The notes below the pieces were generated by a model. It saw nothing but the letters and a program-made list of their open reading frames with translations. It was not told the origin of the DNA and did no database searches. The translations under genes were made by a program, and so were the position numbers. Of a stretch of DNA of 64,000 nt, positions 16,791-25,578 are shown piece by piece. Origin of the DNA: CAWCDJ01 sp963796485 (lineage in GTDB: Bacteria > Acidobacteriota > Terriglobia > Bryobacterales > Bryobacteraceae); contig CAWCLV010000008.1 in assembly GCA_963796485.1 (NCBI GenBank), forward strand, positions 194,831-258,830, in the 5' to 3' direction. The first letter of the stretch is position 1; every line of letters starts with the position of its first letter.

Positions 16791-18429
16791 CTCTGTTTCC
16801 GTTTTCGGCACGCTCCGCCGCACCCGCGGAATGCAGGATGCGGCGCACCTTCTTGGGCGAGATCGAGAGCTTGGCCGCCACACGCGAGATCCTGCGTCCT
16901 TCGCGTTCCCAGACGCGTGGAATTACGATTCGGGCGAACTCTTCTTCCATCTGCTGGAAGGTCTGGTTCTCCACGATGCCGGAACTCCAGGCGCGCAGCA
17001 GGGAATCGATGGGCCGTGCCCGGAGAACCCGGGCCTTCAGGGTCTCCAGATCCTCCCAGGGATAGTAGCTCTCGGAGGCTTCCGGCTGGAGCAGCGAAAT
17101 GGCTTCTTCCGCGGACCGGCGGGCCACATCGAAATCGGCGGACGGACCGGCGGAAACCGTCAGCCCCAGCCATATGTGGGCGCGCGCCAGAAGGCGGCGG
17201 TTCTGGGTGTGGCCGGCGAAATTGACGGCCTCCCGGGCGAAGATTTCCGCCGCTTCGTGGTGGGCCGCGGGATCGCCCAGTTGCTCCTCGACGGCGCTGT
17301 TCTCGATGATGCATTGCAGCGTGCGCGCCCGGGCCATCACGATGTAGTCGGATTTCTCATGTCCATGCGCGAACGCCTGGGCCGCATCGGAAGCCGCGCG
17401 ATCGAGTTCTCCGGCATCCAGGTAGAGGAACCCGCGGTTGATGTGGACGGCGGCGATCCCGCGGTGGTTCTGGTGCGCACCGTCAATGTCCATCGCCTCC
17501 TCGAGGTGCGCGCGCGCCTCGGAGCGGATCGTTTCAATCTGGATGCGCTGCTCTCGAATGCGTTCCGGCGGCGCCGCGGAGTCGTCCCGGGCCGAACGCC
17601 GGCCGGCCGCGATGCGGTCGAGTTCCTTTTGCGCATCGAGCGAGAGCAGGCGCTTGACGAAAGCGAGGTTCGAGAGCGTCCTCGCGAGTTGCAGTTGACT
17701 GCGGCCGCCCAAACGGTATTCGGCGATTGCCTTCTCGAAGTATTCCACCGCGCGGTCGTACTTACCTTGCCGCCGCGCGATGCGGCCGTAGGCGGACTGG
17801 ATGTTGCCGCGGCTCATGAAGTCGTCGGTCGCGTCGAGCGCTTCGCCGGCACGCCGCAACAGCGCGGTCGCTTCCTGCAATTTTCCCTTTTGAAACGCCA
17901 GCCAGCTTCGGGTGGTCTGCATCACGGCGGCCATCTGGGTGTAACCGCAGGAAAGCGCCAGGGTCTCGCCCTGCTCGGTGTACCGCAACGCGTCATCGTA
18001 GCGGCCCGATTTGCGAAGGCAGCGGGCCATCCAGAAATTCGCGACGGCGGACAACTCGGGGTCGCCGGTCTCCTCTTCCAGGGCTTGGACCGTCTGGAAG
18101 TGGCACATGGCGCGATCGATCTCCTCACGCGCCATGGCGAGCGTGCCCTCCGCCATCCGGAGATGCAGGTAATCCAGAAGCGGAAGTTCCGCGCGCGACG
18201 ATTTCGGAAAGCGCGCAAGCAGCCGTTCGAGCACGGTGTCGCTTTCGAATCCGGCATCGACCCATTGAGCGATGAGGCCGACCAGCACACCCGACCCCGG
18301 ACCGGGCTGCAGGCACTCGGTAATTGGCCGGGCGTCCTCGATGGTGCGAATCCCGTGTGCGATCCGGCGATGCCCCAGATCCTCCCGCAGCCGCTGAATC
18401 AGCGCCGCGGGCTCTTGCTTGGGGCCCAT
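16756..18429 (-). CDS. TPR-repeat protein with C-terminal helix-turn-helix
   Basis: A 557-residue cytoplasmic protein. Residues about 100-430 are tetratricopeptide repeats (for example FWMARCLRKSGRYDDALRY, SAYGRIARRQGKYDRAVEYF, INRGFLYLDAGELDRAASDA). The last about 60 residues carry a Fis-like helix-turn-helix: ISRVAAKLSISPKKVRRIL. The open frame extends 36 codons upstream, but ATG 18429 is chosen because the TPR protein starts logically there and the extension runs toward aceB. Such TPR-HTH proteins probably sense a partner protein or ligand and act on transcription. It starts 56 bases beyond the end of aceB, on the same strand, so it may be co-transcribed with malate synthase. Confidence 0.78.
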   Translation of the reverse strand: MGPKQEPAALIQRLREDLGHRRIAHGIRTIEDARPITECLQPGPGSGVLVGLIAQWVDAGFESDTVLERLLARFPKSSRAELPLLDYLHLRMAEGTLAMAREEIDRAMCHFQTVQALEEETGDPELSAVANFWMARCLRKSGRYDDALRYTEQGETLALSCGYTQMAAVMQTTRSWLAFQKGKLQEATALLRRAGEALDATDDFMSRGNIQSAYGRIARRQGKYDRAVEYFEKAIAEYRLGGRSQLQLARTLSNLAFVKRLLSLDAQKELDRIAAGRRSARDDSAAPPERIREQRIQIETIRSEARAHLEEAMDIDGAHQNHRGIAAVHINRGFLYLDAGELDRAASDAAQAFAHGHEKSDYIVMARARTLQCIIENSAVEEQLGDPAAHHEAAEIFAREAVNFAGHTQNRRLLARAHIWLGLTVSAGPSADFDVARRSAEEAISLLQPEASESYYPWEDLETLKARVLRARPIDSLLRAWSSGIVENQTFQQMEEEFARIVIPRVWEREGRRISRVAAKLSISPKKVRRILHSAGAAERAENGNRVNPKRESAESS

Positions 18430-18484
18430 GCTCGCAGTATGCGGCGTGTCGGACCCCAAGTCCAGAGTGAAAGAGGATACTTCG

Positions 18485-20059
18485 TCAGCCAAGGTGATCG
18501 TACGCGCGAACCGTAAGGAACTCGGGAAGTTCCTCACTGTTGATCATTTCGTCGTAGAGATCCGCAGCGATTTCAAGCCTCTCGGGTGGAACCGTGTCAC
18601 TCAGTTTCTCTAGATGTTGATTCATCATGGCGCGTACGAGGGAAGGCGTGATGGCGCGGCCGTCCTCGAGCCCGGCGCCGTGGTGCAGCCATTGCCACAC
18701 CTGAGTCCGGCAGATTTCGGCGGTTGCCGCATCTTCCATGAGATTGTAGATCGGCACGCAGCCGTCGCCGCCCAGCCACGCCGCGAGATACTGTAACCCG
18801 ACGTCCAGATTGGTCGAAAGGCCGCGTTCGGTGATTGTCCCCTTAGGCGGGGTCAGTAAGTCGGCCGCACCCGTAATCGACGAGATACAACGGTCCACCT
18901 GGTTGGGGTGAGGCATGTAGGTGTCGAAGATCTGCCTGGCGAGCCGGACCAGCCCCGGGTGGGCGACCCAGGTGCCGTCGTGCCCCTCCCACACCTCGCG
19001 CAGTTTGTCCTCACGGACGCGGTTCAACGCGGCGGTGTTCGCTTCCGGATCGTGCTTGATGGGAATCTGGGCAGCCATGCCCCCCATGGCGTGAATGCCG
19101 CGGCGGTGGCAGGTGGCGATCAGCAGTTCCACATAAGAGGCGAGGAAATGCGTGCCCATCGTCACTTTCGCGCGATCCGGCACGACCCGGTCGGGCATCC
19201 TGCTGAATTTCTTGATGTAGCTGAAGATGTAGTCCCACCGTCCGCAGTTCAAACCGGCCGAGTGCTCGCGCAATTCCCAGAGGATCTCATCCATCTCAAA
19301 GGCGGCGAGGATGGTCTCGATCAGCACGGTTGCGCGAATCGTGCCCCTGGAGATGCCCAACGTGTCCTGCGCGGCGATGAACACCTGGTTCCACAACCGC
19401 GCTTCGTGACGGCTCTCCAGTTTCGGCAGGTAGAAATAAGGGCCGGTGCCGTTGCGGATCAGCCTTCGCGCGTTGTGGAAGAAGAAGAGTCCGAAATCGA
19501 ACAGGGACGCCGAAATCGGTTCGCCATCGATCAACAGGTGCTTCTCCACGAGATGCCATCCGCGAGGCCGCACCATGAGGGTCGCGGGATTCTCGCAGAC
19601 CTCGTAGTGCTTGCCTTCGGGGCTGTCGTAAGTGATGGTGCCGTCCACCGCATCGCAGAGGTTGGCCTGGCCTTCCAGTATGTTCTGCCAGGTCGGGGAA
19701 TTAGAGTCCTCGAAGTCCGCCATGAAGACGTTGGCCTCCGAGTTCAGCGCGTTGATGATCATCTTGCGGTCGGTTGGGCCGGTGATCTCGACCCGGCGGT
19801 CCAGCAGATCGGCAGGTGGTTCGGCGGTCTTCCAGGGCGCCCGGCGGATCTCGGCGGTCTCCGCGGGAAAATCGGGCAACTCGCCGCAATCGAGCCGCTC
19901 CTGGCGGCTCCGCCGGACTTCCAGGAGTCTGCGCCGCGCCGGCTCAAACTTCCCAGACAGCTTGACCAGAAACCGGATGGCCTCGGGTGTAAGTATTCGC
20001 CCCTCCGGTCCGACGGTCGGGCCGTCGATCCGCACCGGGTCGCTCTTCGTAGCAATCAC
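18485..20059 (-). CDS. aceB: Malate synthase A
   Basis: A 524-residue malate synthase condensing glyoxylate with acetyl-CoA to malate, second step of the glyoxylate bypass. The family signature EHSAGLNCGRWDYIFS is intact, as are FMADFEDSNSPTW and the Mg-site region. Length matches the A isoform. The frame remains open far upstream (to 21088), but a GTG at 20059 with an excellent ribosome site (GGAGAGGAG, six bases away) gives the standard N-terminus. It is divergent from aceA across 168 bases, so the two share a regulatory region. Confidence 0.96.
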   Translation of the reverse strand: MIATKSDPVRIDGPTVGPEGRILTPEAIRFLVKLSGKFEPARRRLLEVRRSRQERLDCGELPDFPAETAEIRRAPWKTAEPPADLLDRRVEITGPTDRKMIINALNSEANVFMADFEDSNSPTWQNILEGQANLCDAVDGTITYDSPEGKHYEVCENPATLMVRPRGWHLVEKHLLIDGEPISASLFDFGLFFFHNARRLIRNGTGPYFYLPKLESRHEARLWNQVFIAAQDTLGISRGTIRATVLIETILAAFEMDEILWELREHSAGLNCGRWDYIFSYIKKFSRMPDRVVPDRAKVTMGTHFLASYVELLIATCHRRGIHAMGGMAAQIPIKHDPEANTAALNRVREDKLREVWEGHDGTWVAHPGLVRLARQIFDTYMPHPNQVDRCISSITGAADLLTPPKGTITERGLSTNLDVGLQYLAAWLGGDGCVPIYNLMEDAATAEICRTQVWQWLHHGAGLEDGRAITPSLVRAMMNQHLEKLSDTVPPERLEIAADLYDEMINSEELPEFLTVRAYDHLG

Positions 20060-20227
20060 AGTGATCTCCTCTCCTGCGGCGATCGTAGCGCGTTCACCCC
20101 GCAAGCCGCCTCTCCCGCGATCCGATTCGGACCACTGGCCCGATTGGTGCAGGCTGAATTGCGGCGATGGGGCCTGACGGGTTTGACTGGTCGTAGTGAC
20201 CGACATTTGCACAAAGGAAGGGTTTCT

Positions 20228-21526
20228 ATGACAAACAACTCTCGCTGGGAAGGGATCACGCGCCCCTACAGCACCGAAGACGTGGAGCGGTTGCGTCCCT
20301 CCATTCAGATCGAGTACACGCTGGCCAGGCTCGGAGCGGAACGGCTTTGGTCGCTGCTTCACGAACCCGCCGCGGTCAGGAGCCTCGGCGCACTCACGGG
20401 CAATCAGGCGGTCCAGCAGGTGCAGGCGGGCCTGCAGGCGATCTACCTGAGCGGGTGGCAGGTTGCCGGGGATGCCAACCTTTCCGGCCAGATGTACCCC
20501 GATCAGAGCCTCTATCCCTCGAACAGCGTACCGGCGCTGGTGCGCGCCATTAATAACGCGCTGCTGCGCGCCGACCAGGTTTCGCGGATGGAGGGCCGTA
20601 CGGGAACGTACTGGATGGCGCCGATCGTGGCTGACGCGGAAGCCGGTTTCGGCGGGCCGCTCAATGCGTTCGAGTTGATGAAAGCGATGATCGAAGCCGG
20701 CGCTGCCGCGGTGCACTTCGAAGATCAGCTTTCTTCGGCCAAGAAGTGCGGCCACCTCGGCGGCAAAGTGGTTGTGCCGGTTCGCGAATTCATCCAGAAA
20801 CTCATCGCCGCCAGGCTGGCGGCCGATGTCATGGGGGTCCCGACCATTCTGATCGCCAGGACGGACGCGGATTCCGCCCGCCTGCTGCTCAACGATGTCG
20901 ATCCCAGAGACGAACCGTTTATCGAACCCGGCAAAACGGAGGAAGGGTTTTTCCGGTACCGCGGCGGTCTGGAGGCTGCGATCTCGCGCGGGGTGGCGTA
21001 TTGTCCGTATGCCGACCTGATCTGGTGCGAAACGTCGGAGCCCGATCTGGAGGAGGCGCGGCGCTTCGCCGAGGGAATCCACGCGCATTACCCCGGCAAG
21101 CTGCTGGCCTATAACTGCTCGCCGTCATTCCATTGGAAGAGACTGCTGAGCGATTCGGCAATTGCCGGCTTCCAGTCCAAGTTGGCCGAGTTCGGGTACA
21201 AATATCAGTTCGTGACGCTGGCCGGGTTCCACGCGCTGAACACGAGTATGTTCGAACTGGCGAAAGGCTACTCGCGTACGGGCATGGCTGCCTATGCGAG
21301 CCTTCAGGAGAGGGAATTCGCGCTGGCTTCGGTTGACGGCTACTCCGCGATCCGCCATCAGAAGTTCGTCGGGACCGGCTACTTCGATACGGTGCAGACC
21401 GTGATCGCGGGAGGGCAGAGTGCTACCACGGCGCTCGAGGGATCGACCGAATCGGCCCAGTTCAGCTCGCACATCCCCCAGCCGGCTAGGGGTTCTGCTG
21501 CGCCATCGCAAGGCGCTCCGCGATAA
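20228..21526 (+). CDS. aceA: Isocitrate lyase
   Basis: A 432-residue isocitrate lyase cleaving isocitrate to succinate and glyoxylate. The catalytic loop KKCGHLGGK (active Cys) is present, as are ADAEAGFGGPLNAFELMKAM (Mg-binding) and YNCSPSFHWKR. ATG 20228 with AAGGAAGGG upstream gives the expected N-terminus NNSRWEGITRPY. The open frame upstream of it is antisense to aceB and is ignored. With aceB it permits growth on acetyl-CoA from the fatty-acid degradation genes nearby. The 3' end overlaps the convergent lipase-like gene by 41 bases. Confidence 0.97.
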   Translation: MTNNSRWEGITRPYSTEDVERLRPSIQIEYTLARLGAERLWSLLHEPAAVRSLGALTGNQAVQQVQAGLQAIYLSGWQVAGDANLSGQMYPDQSLYPSNSVPALVRAINNALLRADQVSRMEGRTGTYWMAPIVADAEAGFGGPLNAFELMKAMIEAGAAAVHFEDQLSSAKKCGHLGGKVVVPVREFIQKLIAARLAADVMGVPTILIARTDADSARLLLNDVDPRDEPFIEPGKTEEGFFRYRGGLEAAISRGVAYCPYADLIWCETSEPDLEEARRFAEGIHAHYPGKLLAYNCSPSFHWKRLLSDSAIAGFQSKLAEFGYKYQFVTLAGFHALNTSMFELAKGYSRTGMAAYASLQEREFALASVDGYSAIRHQKFVGTGYFDTVQTVIAGGQSATTALEGSTESAQFSSHIPQPARGSAAPSQGAPR

Positions 21527-22235
21527 TGCCGTAAACCACCGGGTTGAACGCCAACCCGACGTGGGTGCCGCTGACCTCGATATCCTTCTCGGGGTCTCCG
21601 GTGATGCAGTAATGCCAGTCCACGAAACCGTCCATCCGGGTATAGATGGCGGTTTCGTGGACGGATTCCGGAAGGTCCCGCCGTAGCGCATTCAGAAACG
21701 AACAGGTGCACTGGCCGGTGTAGCAGGTCGGAAGCACCGAATCCCCCTGAGTAAGAAGAATCCGCTTCCTGACCGCATCGACCGCCTGCTGCACCGTGGG
21801 ATGGAGGACCGTGCCGCGGAAGGGTGAGCCGAGCGTGATCACCGAAGCGACCTCACCGGCTCGTTCGGCCGCTACGGAACGGGCGAGAAGTCCTCCCAGG
21901 CTGTGGCCAAGGATGTGGATCTTCGCGCCCGTCTCTCTTCTTGCCCGATCGATGGTTTGGTTCAACCGGCTCCGGATGAGGAGATTCGGGCACTCGGCAT
22001 TCAACCCGATGCCGGAGTAGTAGGGCCTGTAACCGATGCGCTGCAGCCAGGCATACATTTCCAGCAGGTAAATATCGCTCGCCAGGAATCCAGGGATCAT
22101 CACCACCGCGGATTCGTCTCCGCGAGGCGCCCCGATTCCGTAGTAGACAGGAGTCGCGTGAAGGAGCAGCACTTCGATGCCGAACAACGCTTCCTGCCAA
22201 AACGGGAGTTCAATCGCTACGGACTCGTCCGGCAA
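21486..22235 (-). CDS. Alpha/beta-hydrolase, lipase-like
   Basis: A 249-residue alpha/beta-hydrolase without signal peptide. The nucleophile elbow GHSLGG lies near residue 112 and an early strand ends in MIPGFLASD, giving the oxyanion region. An Asp in YTRMDGFVDWHY and a His in SGTHVGLAFN complete a plausible triad. SLGS-like text after the elbow (VITLGSPFRGTV) resembles triacylglycerol lipases and PHA-depolymerase-type hydrolases. With the phasin gene 118 bases away, an intracellular lipid or PHA substrate is possible but not shown. Confidence 0.85.
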   Translation of the reverse strand: MPDESVAIELPFWQEALFGIEVLLLHATPVYYGIGAPRGDESAVVMIPGFLASDIYLLEMYAWLQRIGYRPYYSGIGLNAECPNLLIRSRLNQTIDRARRETGAKIHILGHSLGGLLARSVAAERAGEVASVITLGSPFRGTVLHPTVQQAVDAVRKRILLTQGDSVLPTCYTGQCTCSFLNALRRDLPESVHETAIYTRMDGFVDWHYCITGDPEKDIEVSGTHVGLAFNPVVYGIIAERLAMAQQNP

Positions 22236-22353
22236 TCCGACGCCCCTTATTCCCGACGATCCTCTCCGTGCGCTCTTTGTAATGATTCAGACATTATTGC
22301 CGCGACGGAGACGATTGTCCAGATGGTCCCGCAGTTCCAGATGCGGCAACGTG

Positions 22354-23283
22354 TCAGGCGGTTGCTGCCGCCACAGCTTGGGTCGCCCGCTTCCTGGTTG
22401 GGGGCTTACGCTTTGGCGCCGCCGTTGTTTTTTCCTGCACTTTGGCCGCGGGTTTCGACATTACTTCGAGGAGGGCCTTCTGGGCCGCCACGAAACTCCC
22501 CACGGTCTGCCGTGTCAGATCGCTCAATGTCAGCGGCGGAAGAGGATTCATCATCTCGATCGTTTCTCTGGCCACCTTGGCATTGACTGCCAGTTGCTGG
22601 GATCCGATGTCCAGCAGCTTCTTCTGCGCGTCGATGAACGCCTCGATGGCTTCGCGGGCCAGGGCCGAGATCTCGGCTTTCTTTGCCGCGGATACCTTGC
22701 CGTTTTTGGCGCCGGTCGCGAGAGCCACTTCCTCGGCTAAGACGTCCAGAAACTTCTTCTGGCTGCGGACGAAGTTCTCCATCGCCTCGGTGGCGAGATC
22801 TCCGATCGGTTTACCGTCGAGCGGACGTCCGTCCTTGACCGCCTCGATCCAGGCGTCGGTCTGCTTCGCGGCGATTGTCAGAAAATGCTGCTGCATCTCG
22901 ATATAGGTATCGACGCCGCGCCGGAAGAGATCCGTCGCCGCCGCCAGCACGGCTGTTCCGGCGGCGCGATCATGGATCCCGCCTACCAGGATTTCGTTCT
23001 GACGCTGGGCCAGTTGCAGCACTACGCGCTGCGCCGCGATGAAATTCGAGATGCCCTCGCCGGCAATCTCGGTCATGGCGGCAAACGGCGCCGTGCGCGC
23101 GGTCTCGAACCGGCCGCGGACAGCATCGAATGTCTTTGCATTTTGCCGCATCACCAGATCCAGCAGGATCCGCTGTGTGGCGAAAAAGCTTTCGGTCCCC
23201 TGCCGTACCCACTCGGAGAGCAGGGAGACAGGAGAATTACCTCGGGCTCGCGACGCGGGCTCGGGCTTGGCTTTGGGTGGCAT
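22354..23283 (-). CDS. Phasin-like PHA granule-associated protein with repeated motif
   Basis: A 309-residue protein starting at ATG 23283 with GGAG upstream. Four or five copies of an amphipathic phasin-like motif of the form F-x-x-(A/S)-Q-(K/R)-x-(L/V)-L-(D/E) are seen: FFATQRILLDLV, FIAAQRVVLQL, FVRSQKKFLDVL, FIDAQKKLLDIG and FVAAQKALLEVM. The C-terminus is Lys/Pro/Ala-rich, as in many phasins. Phasins coat polyhydroxyalkanoate granules. The gene is divergent from a PhaR regulator and carries a promoter and operator fitting that regulator, which supports the call. The 1002-codon open frame that continues upstream is an artefact of GC content. Confidence 0.85.
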   Translation of the reverse strand: MPPKAKPEPASRARGNSPVSLLSEWVRQGTESFFATQRILLDLVMRQNAKTFDAVRGRFETARTAPFAAMTEIAGEGISNFIAAQRVVLQLAQRQNEILVGGIHDRAAGTAVLAAATDLFRRGVDTYIEMQQHFLTIAAKQTDAWIEAVKDGRPLDGKPIGDLATEAMENFVRSQKKFLDVLAEEVALATGAKNGKVSAAKKAEISALAREAIEAFIDAQKKLLDIGSQQLAVNAKVARETIEMMNPLPPLTLSDLTRQTVGSFVAAQKALLEVMSKPAAKVQEKTTAAPKRKPPTRKRATQAVAAATA

Positions 23284-23297
23284 GTGGACTCCTTTGT

Positions 23298-23316
23298 ATT
23301 GCTGCAATGCAGCAAT
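23298..23316. promoter_or_regulatory. PhaR-type operator
   Basis: A perfect 9-bp inverted repeat around one central base, containing CTGC-N3-GCAG. From memory, this is the pattern described for PhaR of Rhodobacter and Paracoccus. It lies 15 bases upstream of the phasin start codon and just downstream of the predicted transcription start, so bound PhaR should block transcription. The assignment rests on the site matching the family pattern and on phaR being the divergent gene. Confidence 0.7.
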
Positions 23317-23323
23317 CGATTTA

Positions 23324-23352
23324 ATGCTAGATCCGAATGGGTTCTGTGTCAA
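23324..23352 (-). promoter_or_regulatory. Sigma-70 type promoter of the phasin gene
   Basis: On the minus strand a consensus -35 box TTGACA (23347-23352) is followed after exactly 17 bases by TAGCAT (23324-23329), a good -10 box. Initiation about seven bases on would fall at the edge of the palindromic operator at 23298-23316. Box quality and spacing are seen; promoter activity is inferred. Confidence 0.7.
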
Positions 23353-23373
23353 TATGGAAAAGGGAATATCGCA

Positions 23374-23853
23374 GTGCAGCAGAGCGGCGTCATCATCCGG
23401 AAATATACCAATCGCAGGTTGTACGACACCTCCGCGGGCCGGTACGTCAACCTGGAAGACGTGGCGGGCCTGATCCGCGAGGGTCGGAGCGTCCAGGTGG
23501 TGGATGCAAAGAGCGGGGAAGACCTGACCCGCGTCATCCTCACGCAGATTATCGTGGAAGATGCGAAGGGGCAGCCCACGGGCCTCCCGCTCGAATTGCT
23601 GCGGCAATTGATCATGGCGACGGACCGCGCCGGCCAGGAATTCATCATGTGGTACCTGAAGTCGGCATTCGATGCGTATCAGACGGTCCAGGAAACCGTG
23701 CAGAGCCGCCTTACCTCGCCATTCCAGATGGTGAAAAACTTCCTCTCTCCCCAGCCCCAGGGAGATGGCGAACTGGAAGAGCTGCGCCGCCGGGTTGTGG
23801 AGTTGGAAGCCCAACTGCCGCGGCCGGGGCGCCGGAAACCGAAAACAGGGTAG
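23374..23853 (+). CDS. phaR: Polyhydroxyalkanoate synthesis regulator PhaR
   Basis: A 159-residue regulator. The N-terminal PHB/PHA accumulation DNA-binding domain is clear: IIRKYTNRRLYDTSAGRYV, then VDAKSGEDLTRVILTQII. A C-terminal coiled-coil-like segment (GELEELRRRVVELEAQL) follows. PhaR represses phasin genes and is released when it binds PHA. The GTG at 23374 is preceded by GGGA eight bases away and gives the normal N-terminus; the longer open frame upstream is antisense to the phasin gene. The stop codon lies inside a REP-like hairpin. The ABC1 kinase gene follows by 33 bases. Confidence 0.92.
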   Translation: MQQSGVIIRKYTNRRLYDTSAGRYVNLEDVAGLIREGRSVQVVDAKSGEDLTRVILTQIIVEDAKGQPTGLPLELLRQLIMATDRAGQEFIMWYLKSAFDAYQTVQETVQSRLTSPFQMVKNFLSPQPQGDGELEELRRRVVELEAQLPRPGRRKPKTG

Positions 23854-23870
23854 GCCTTTCCGGCCTGCCC
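23848..23870. repeat. REP-like hairpin, copy 2
   Basis: GGGTAGGCC and GGCCTGCCC form a 9-bp stem with one G-U pair around a 5-base loop. It contains the phaR stop codon TAG and resembles the elements at 10788, 29624 and 29735. There is no U-run after it, so it is a weak terminator candidate. Confidence 0.5.
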
Positions 23871-23886
23871 GGGAGCGGGTGCGCCG

Positions 23887-25356
23887 ATGACGGTACCATT
23901 CGATATCTCGCGATTCGTCCCGGTTGCGACGATCGTTCCGGAAAGCGCGATGCGCTGGCGGCCGCTGGTGGAGGATTCGCTCCGCTTCATCTTCACCCGG
24001 CTTCCGGCCGCGCGCCTCTCCGCGAAGGTGGCGGAACAGATGGCGCTCCCGCTCGCAACGCCGCCCGAGCAAAGGCTGATGCTGCTGATCTCCAAGATGC
24101 CCGGGCTGCAGAAGATCGGGCAGGTTGTCGCGCGGAACCGTCGGATTCCGGCCGCACTCCGCCTCGCGCTCACCGAGCTGGAGAACGGGATCTCGGACAC
24201 CACAGCGGAAGAGATCAAGGCCATCATCCGCGACCGGCTGGGCGAGCGGCTCGAACGCTACTCCGTGCGTTTGGACGACCGCATCCTGTCCGAAGCCAGC
24301 GTCAGTTCCGTGATCCGCTTCAGCTGGAAGAACCCGGACCGCGAGCGGGAGCGCGCCGTCTTCAAGGTGCTGAAACCGGACATACCGGCCTGCTTCGCGG
24401 ACGATATGAGAATCCTCCAGGAACTGGGCGAGTATCTGACATCGAAGGAGCGGAATTACGGTTTTGCCGTCCGCGAGGTGAAAGAAACCCTGACCGAAGT
24501 CCGGCTCCTGCTGGAGCGCGAACTGGACTTCGGACGGGAGCAGGCGACCCTCGCGGAAGCCGGTCGGGCCTACCGTTCGATGATCGGCATCCGGGTCCCG
24601 CGTGTGATCGGCGAACTCTGTGCGGATAGCATCACCGCCATGAGCGAGGAGACCGGGGTGAAGGTCACGGCCGCGGTCCGCCGCTCTTCCATTCGCCGGG
24701 CGCGAATCGCCAATCAGCTGATCGAGGCGCTGATTGCGGAGCCGCTCTTTTCCGGCAAGGACCCCTCCGTCTTCCATGCCGATCCCCACGCCGGCAACCT
24801 TCTTTACGACGAGGCGAACCGGGAACTCGTGATTCTCGATTGGGCGCTGGCCGAGCGCCTCAGCCTGAAATCCCGCCGCCACCTGATGCTGCTGGCCATC
24901 ATGACGACCCTCCGGAACCATGACGGAGTGGGGGCGGCGATCCGTGGTCTGCGCCAGGGCGAAAAGAACAGCCGCGAAGCGGAGGCTCTGATCGACCGCT
25001 CGGTCGATCAGTTCTTCCGAGAACTGCCGGCGTCCGCCTCGCCAGGCATCCTCGACGGCATGCGGCTGCTGGACGAGATCGCACTCCAGGGAGTTCATTT
25101 CGAAGCGCCCCTGTTTCTGTTTCGAAAATGCCTGTTCACGCTGGACGGCGTGGTGCGGGACGTGGCCGGGTCGGAAGTGCGAATGGACCGGGTAATGACG
25201 CGCTATTTCCTGACGCGGTGGGCCGCCAGCCTCGGACTTTTTTACAGTCCGCTGGCGCTGGGCGACCTGCTCAAGGTGGAATGGAACGCACTGCTGTTTC
25301 CCGTCCGGTCCCTGCAACAGCGGCTGCTCGCCTGGGCCATCGGCCATTCCGGCTGA
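23887..25356 (+). CDS. ABC1/UbiB/AarF family atypical kinase
   Basis: A 489-residue protein-kinase-like protein. The family-specific KxGQ motif appears in LQKIGQVVARN, the ATP-lysine in AVFKVLKP, and the catalytic and metal-binding loops in HADPHAGNLLYD and LVILDWALAERL. ABC1 proteins support ubiquinone or isoprenoid-quinone biosynthesis and lipid homeostasis through ATPase activity. It follows phaR by 33 bases, and a hairpin lies between. An N-terminal extension of about 100 residues lacks known motifs. No ubi or men genes are nearby, so its lipid target is open. Confidence 0.88.
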   Translation: MTVPFDISRFVPVATIVPESAMRWRPLVEDSLRFIFTRLPAARLSAKVAEQMALPLATPPEQRLMLLISKMPGLQKIGQVVARNRRIPAALRLALTELENGISDTTAEEIKAIIRDRLGERLERYSVRLDDRILSEASVSSVIRFSWKNPDRERERAVFKVLKPDIPACFADDMRILQELGEYLTSKERNYGFAVREVKETLTEVRLLLERELDFGREQATLAEAGRAYRSMIGIRVPRVIGELCADSITAMSEETGVKVTAAVRRSSIRRARIANQLIEALIAEPLFSGKDPSVFHADPHAGNLLYDEANRELVILDWALAERLSLKSRRHLMLLAIMTTLRNHDGVGAAIRGLRQGEKNSREAEALIDRSVDQFFRELPASASPGILDGMRLLDEIALQGVHFEAPLFLFRKCLFTLDGVVRDVAGSEVRMDRVMTRYFLTRWAASLGLFYSPLALGDLLKVEWNALLFPVRSLQQRLLAWAIGHSG

Positions 25357-25578
25357 TTTCACCCCCTGGCCTCCGAATTGCGAATCGTCACGAGTAGGTC
25401 GGAAGACCCTGGAAAGTGCGCATCATGACAATTCGTAATTGCGGGTCTTGAACTACGAACGGGAAAGCACAATAATGGCTACGCGACCGTCCGCCGCGAC
25501 CACGACGAAGTCCGATTGTGCGCTCCGGTCGATTCCCACTCGTCGTGGAGGGTCGCCAACACGGCTCAGGAGGTTCGA

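Noticed and set aside
18908..20227. Open frame running from 18908 into aceA, giving an 872-residue product
   Set aside because: The upstream part is antisense to aceB and has no signal or domain; aceA has its own start at 20228 with a ribosome site and the expected N-terminus.
23284..25362. Upstream extension of the phasin frame to 1002 residues
   Set aside because: The extension is antisense to phaR and the ABC1 kinase, both of which have clear domains. It results from high GC at third positions.
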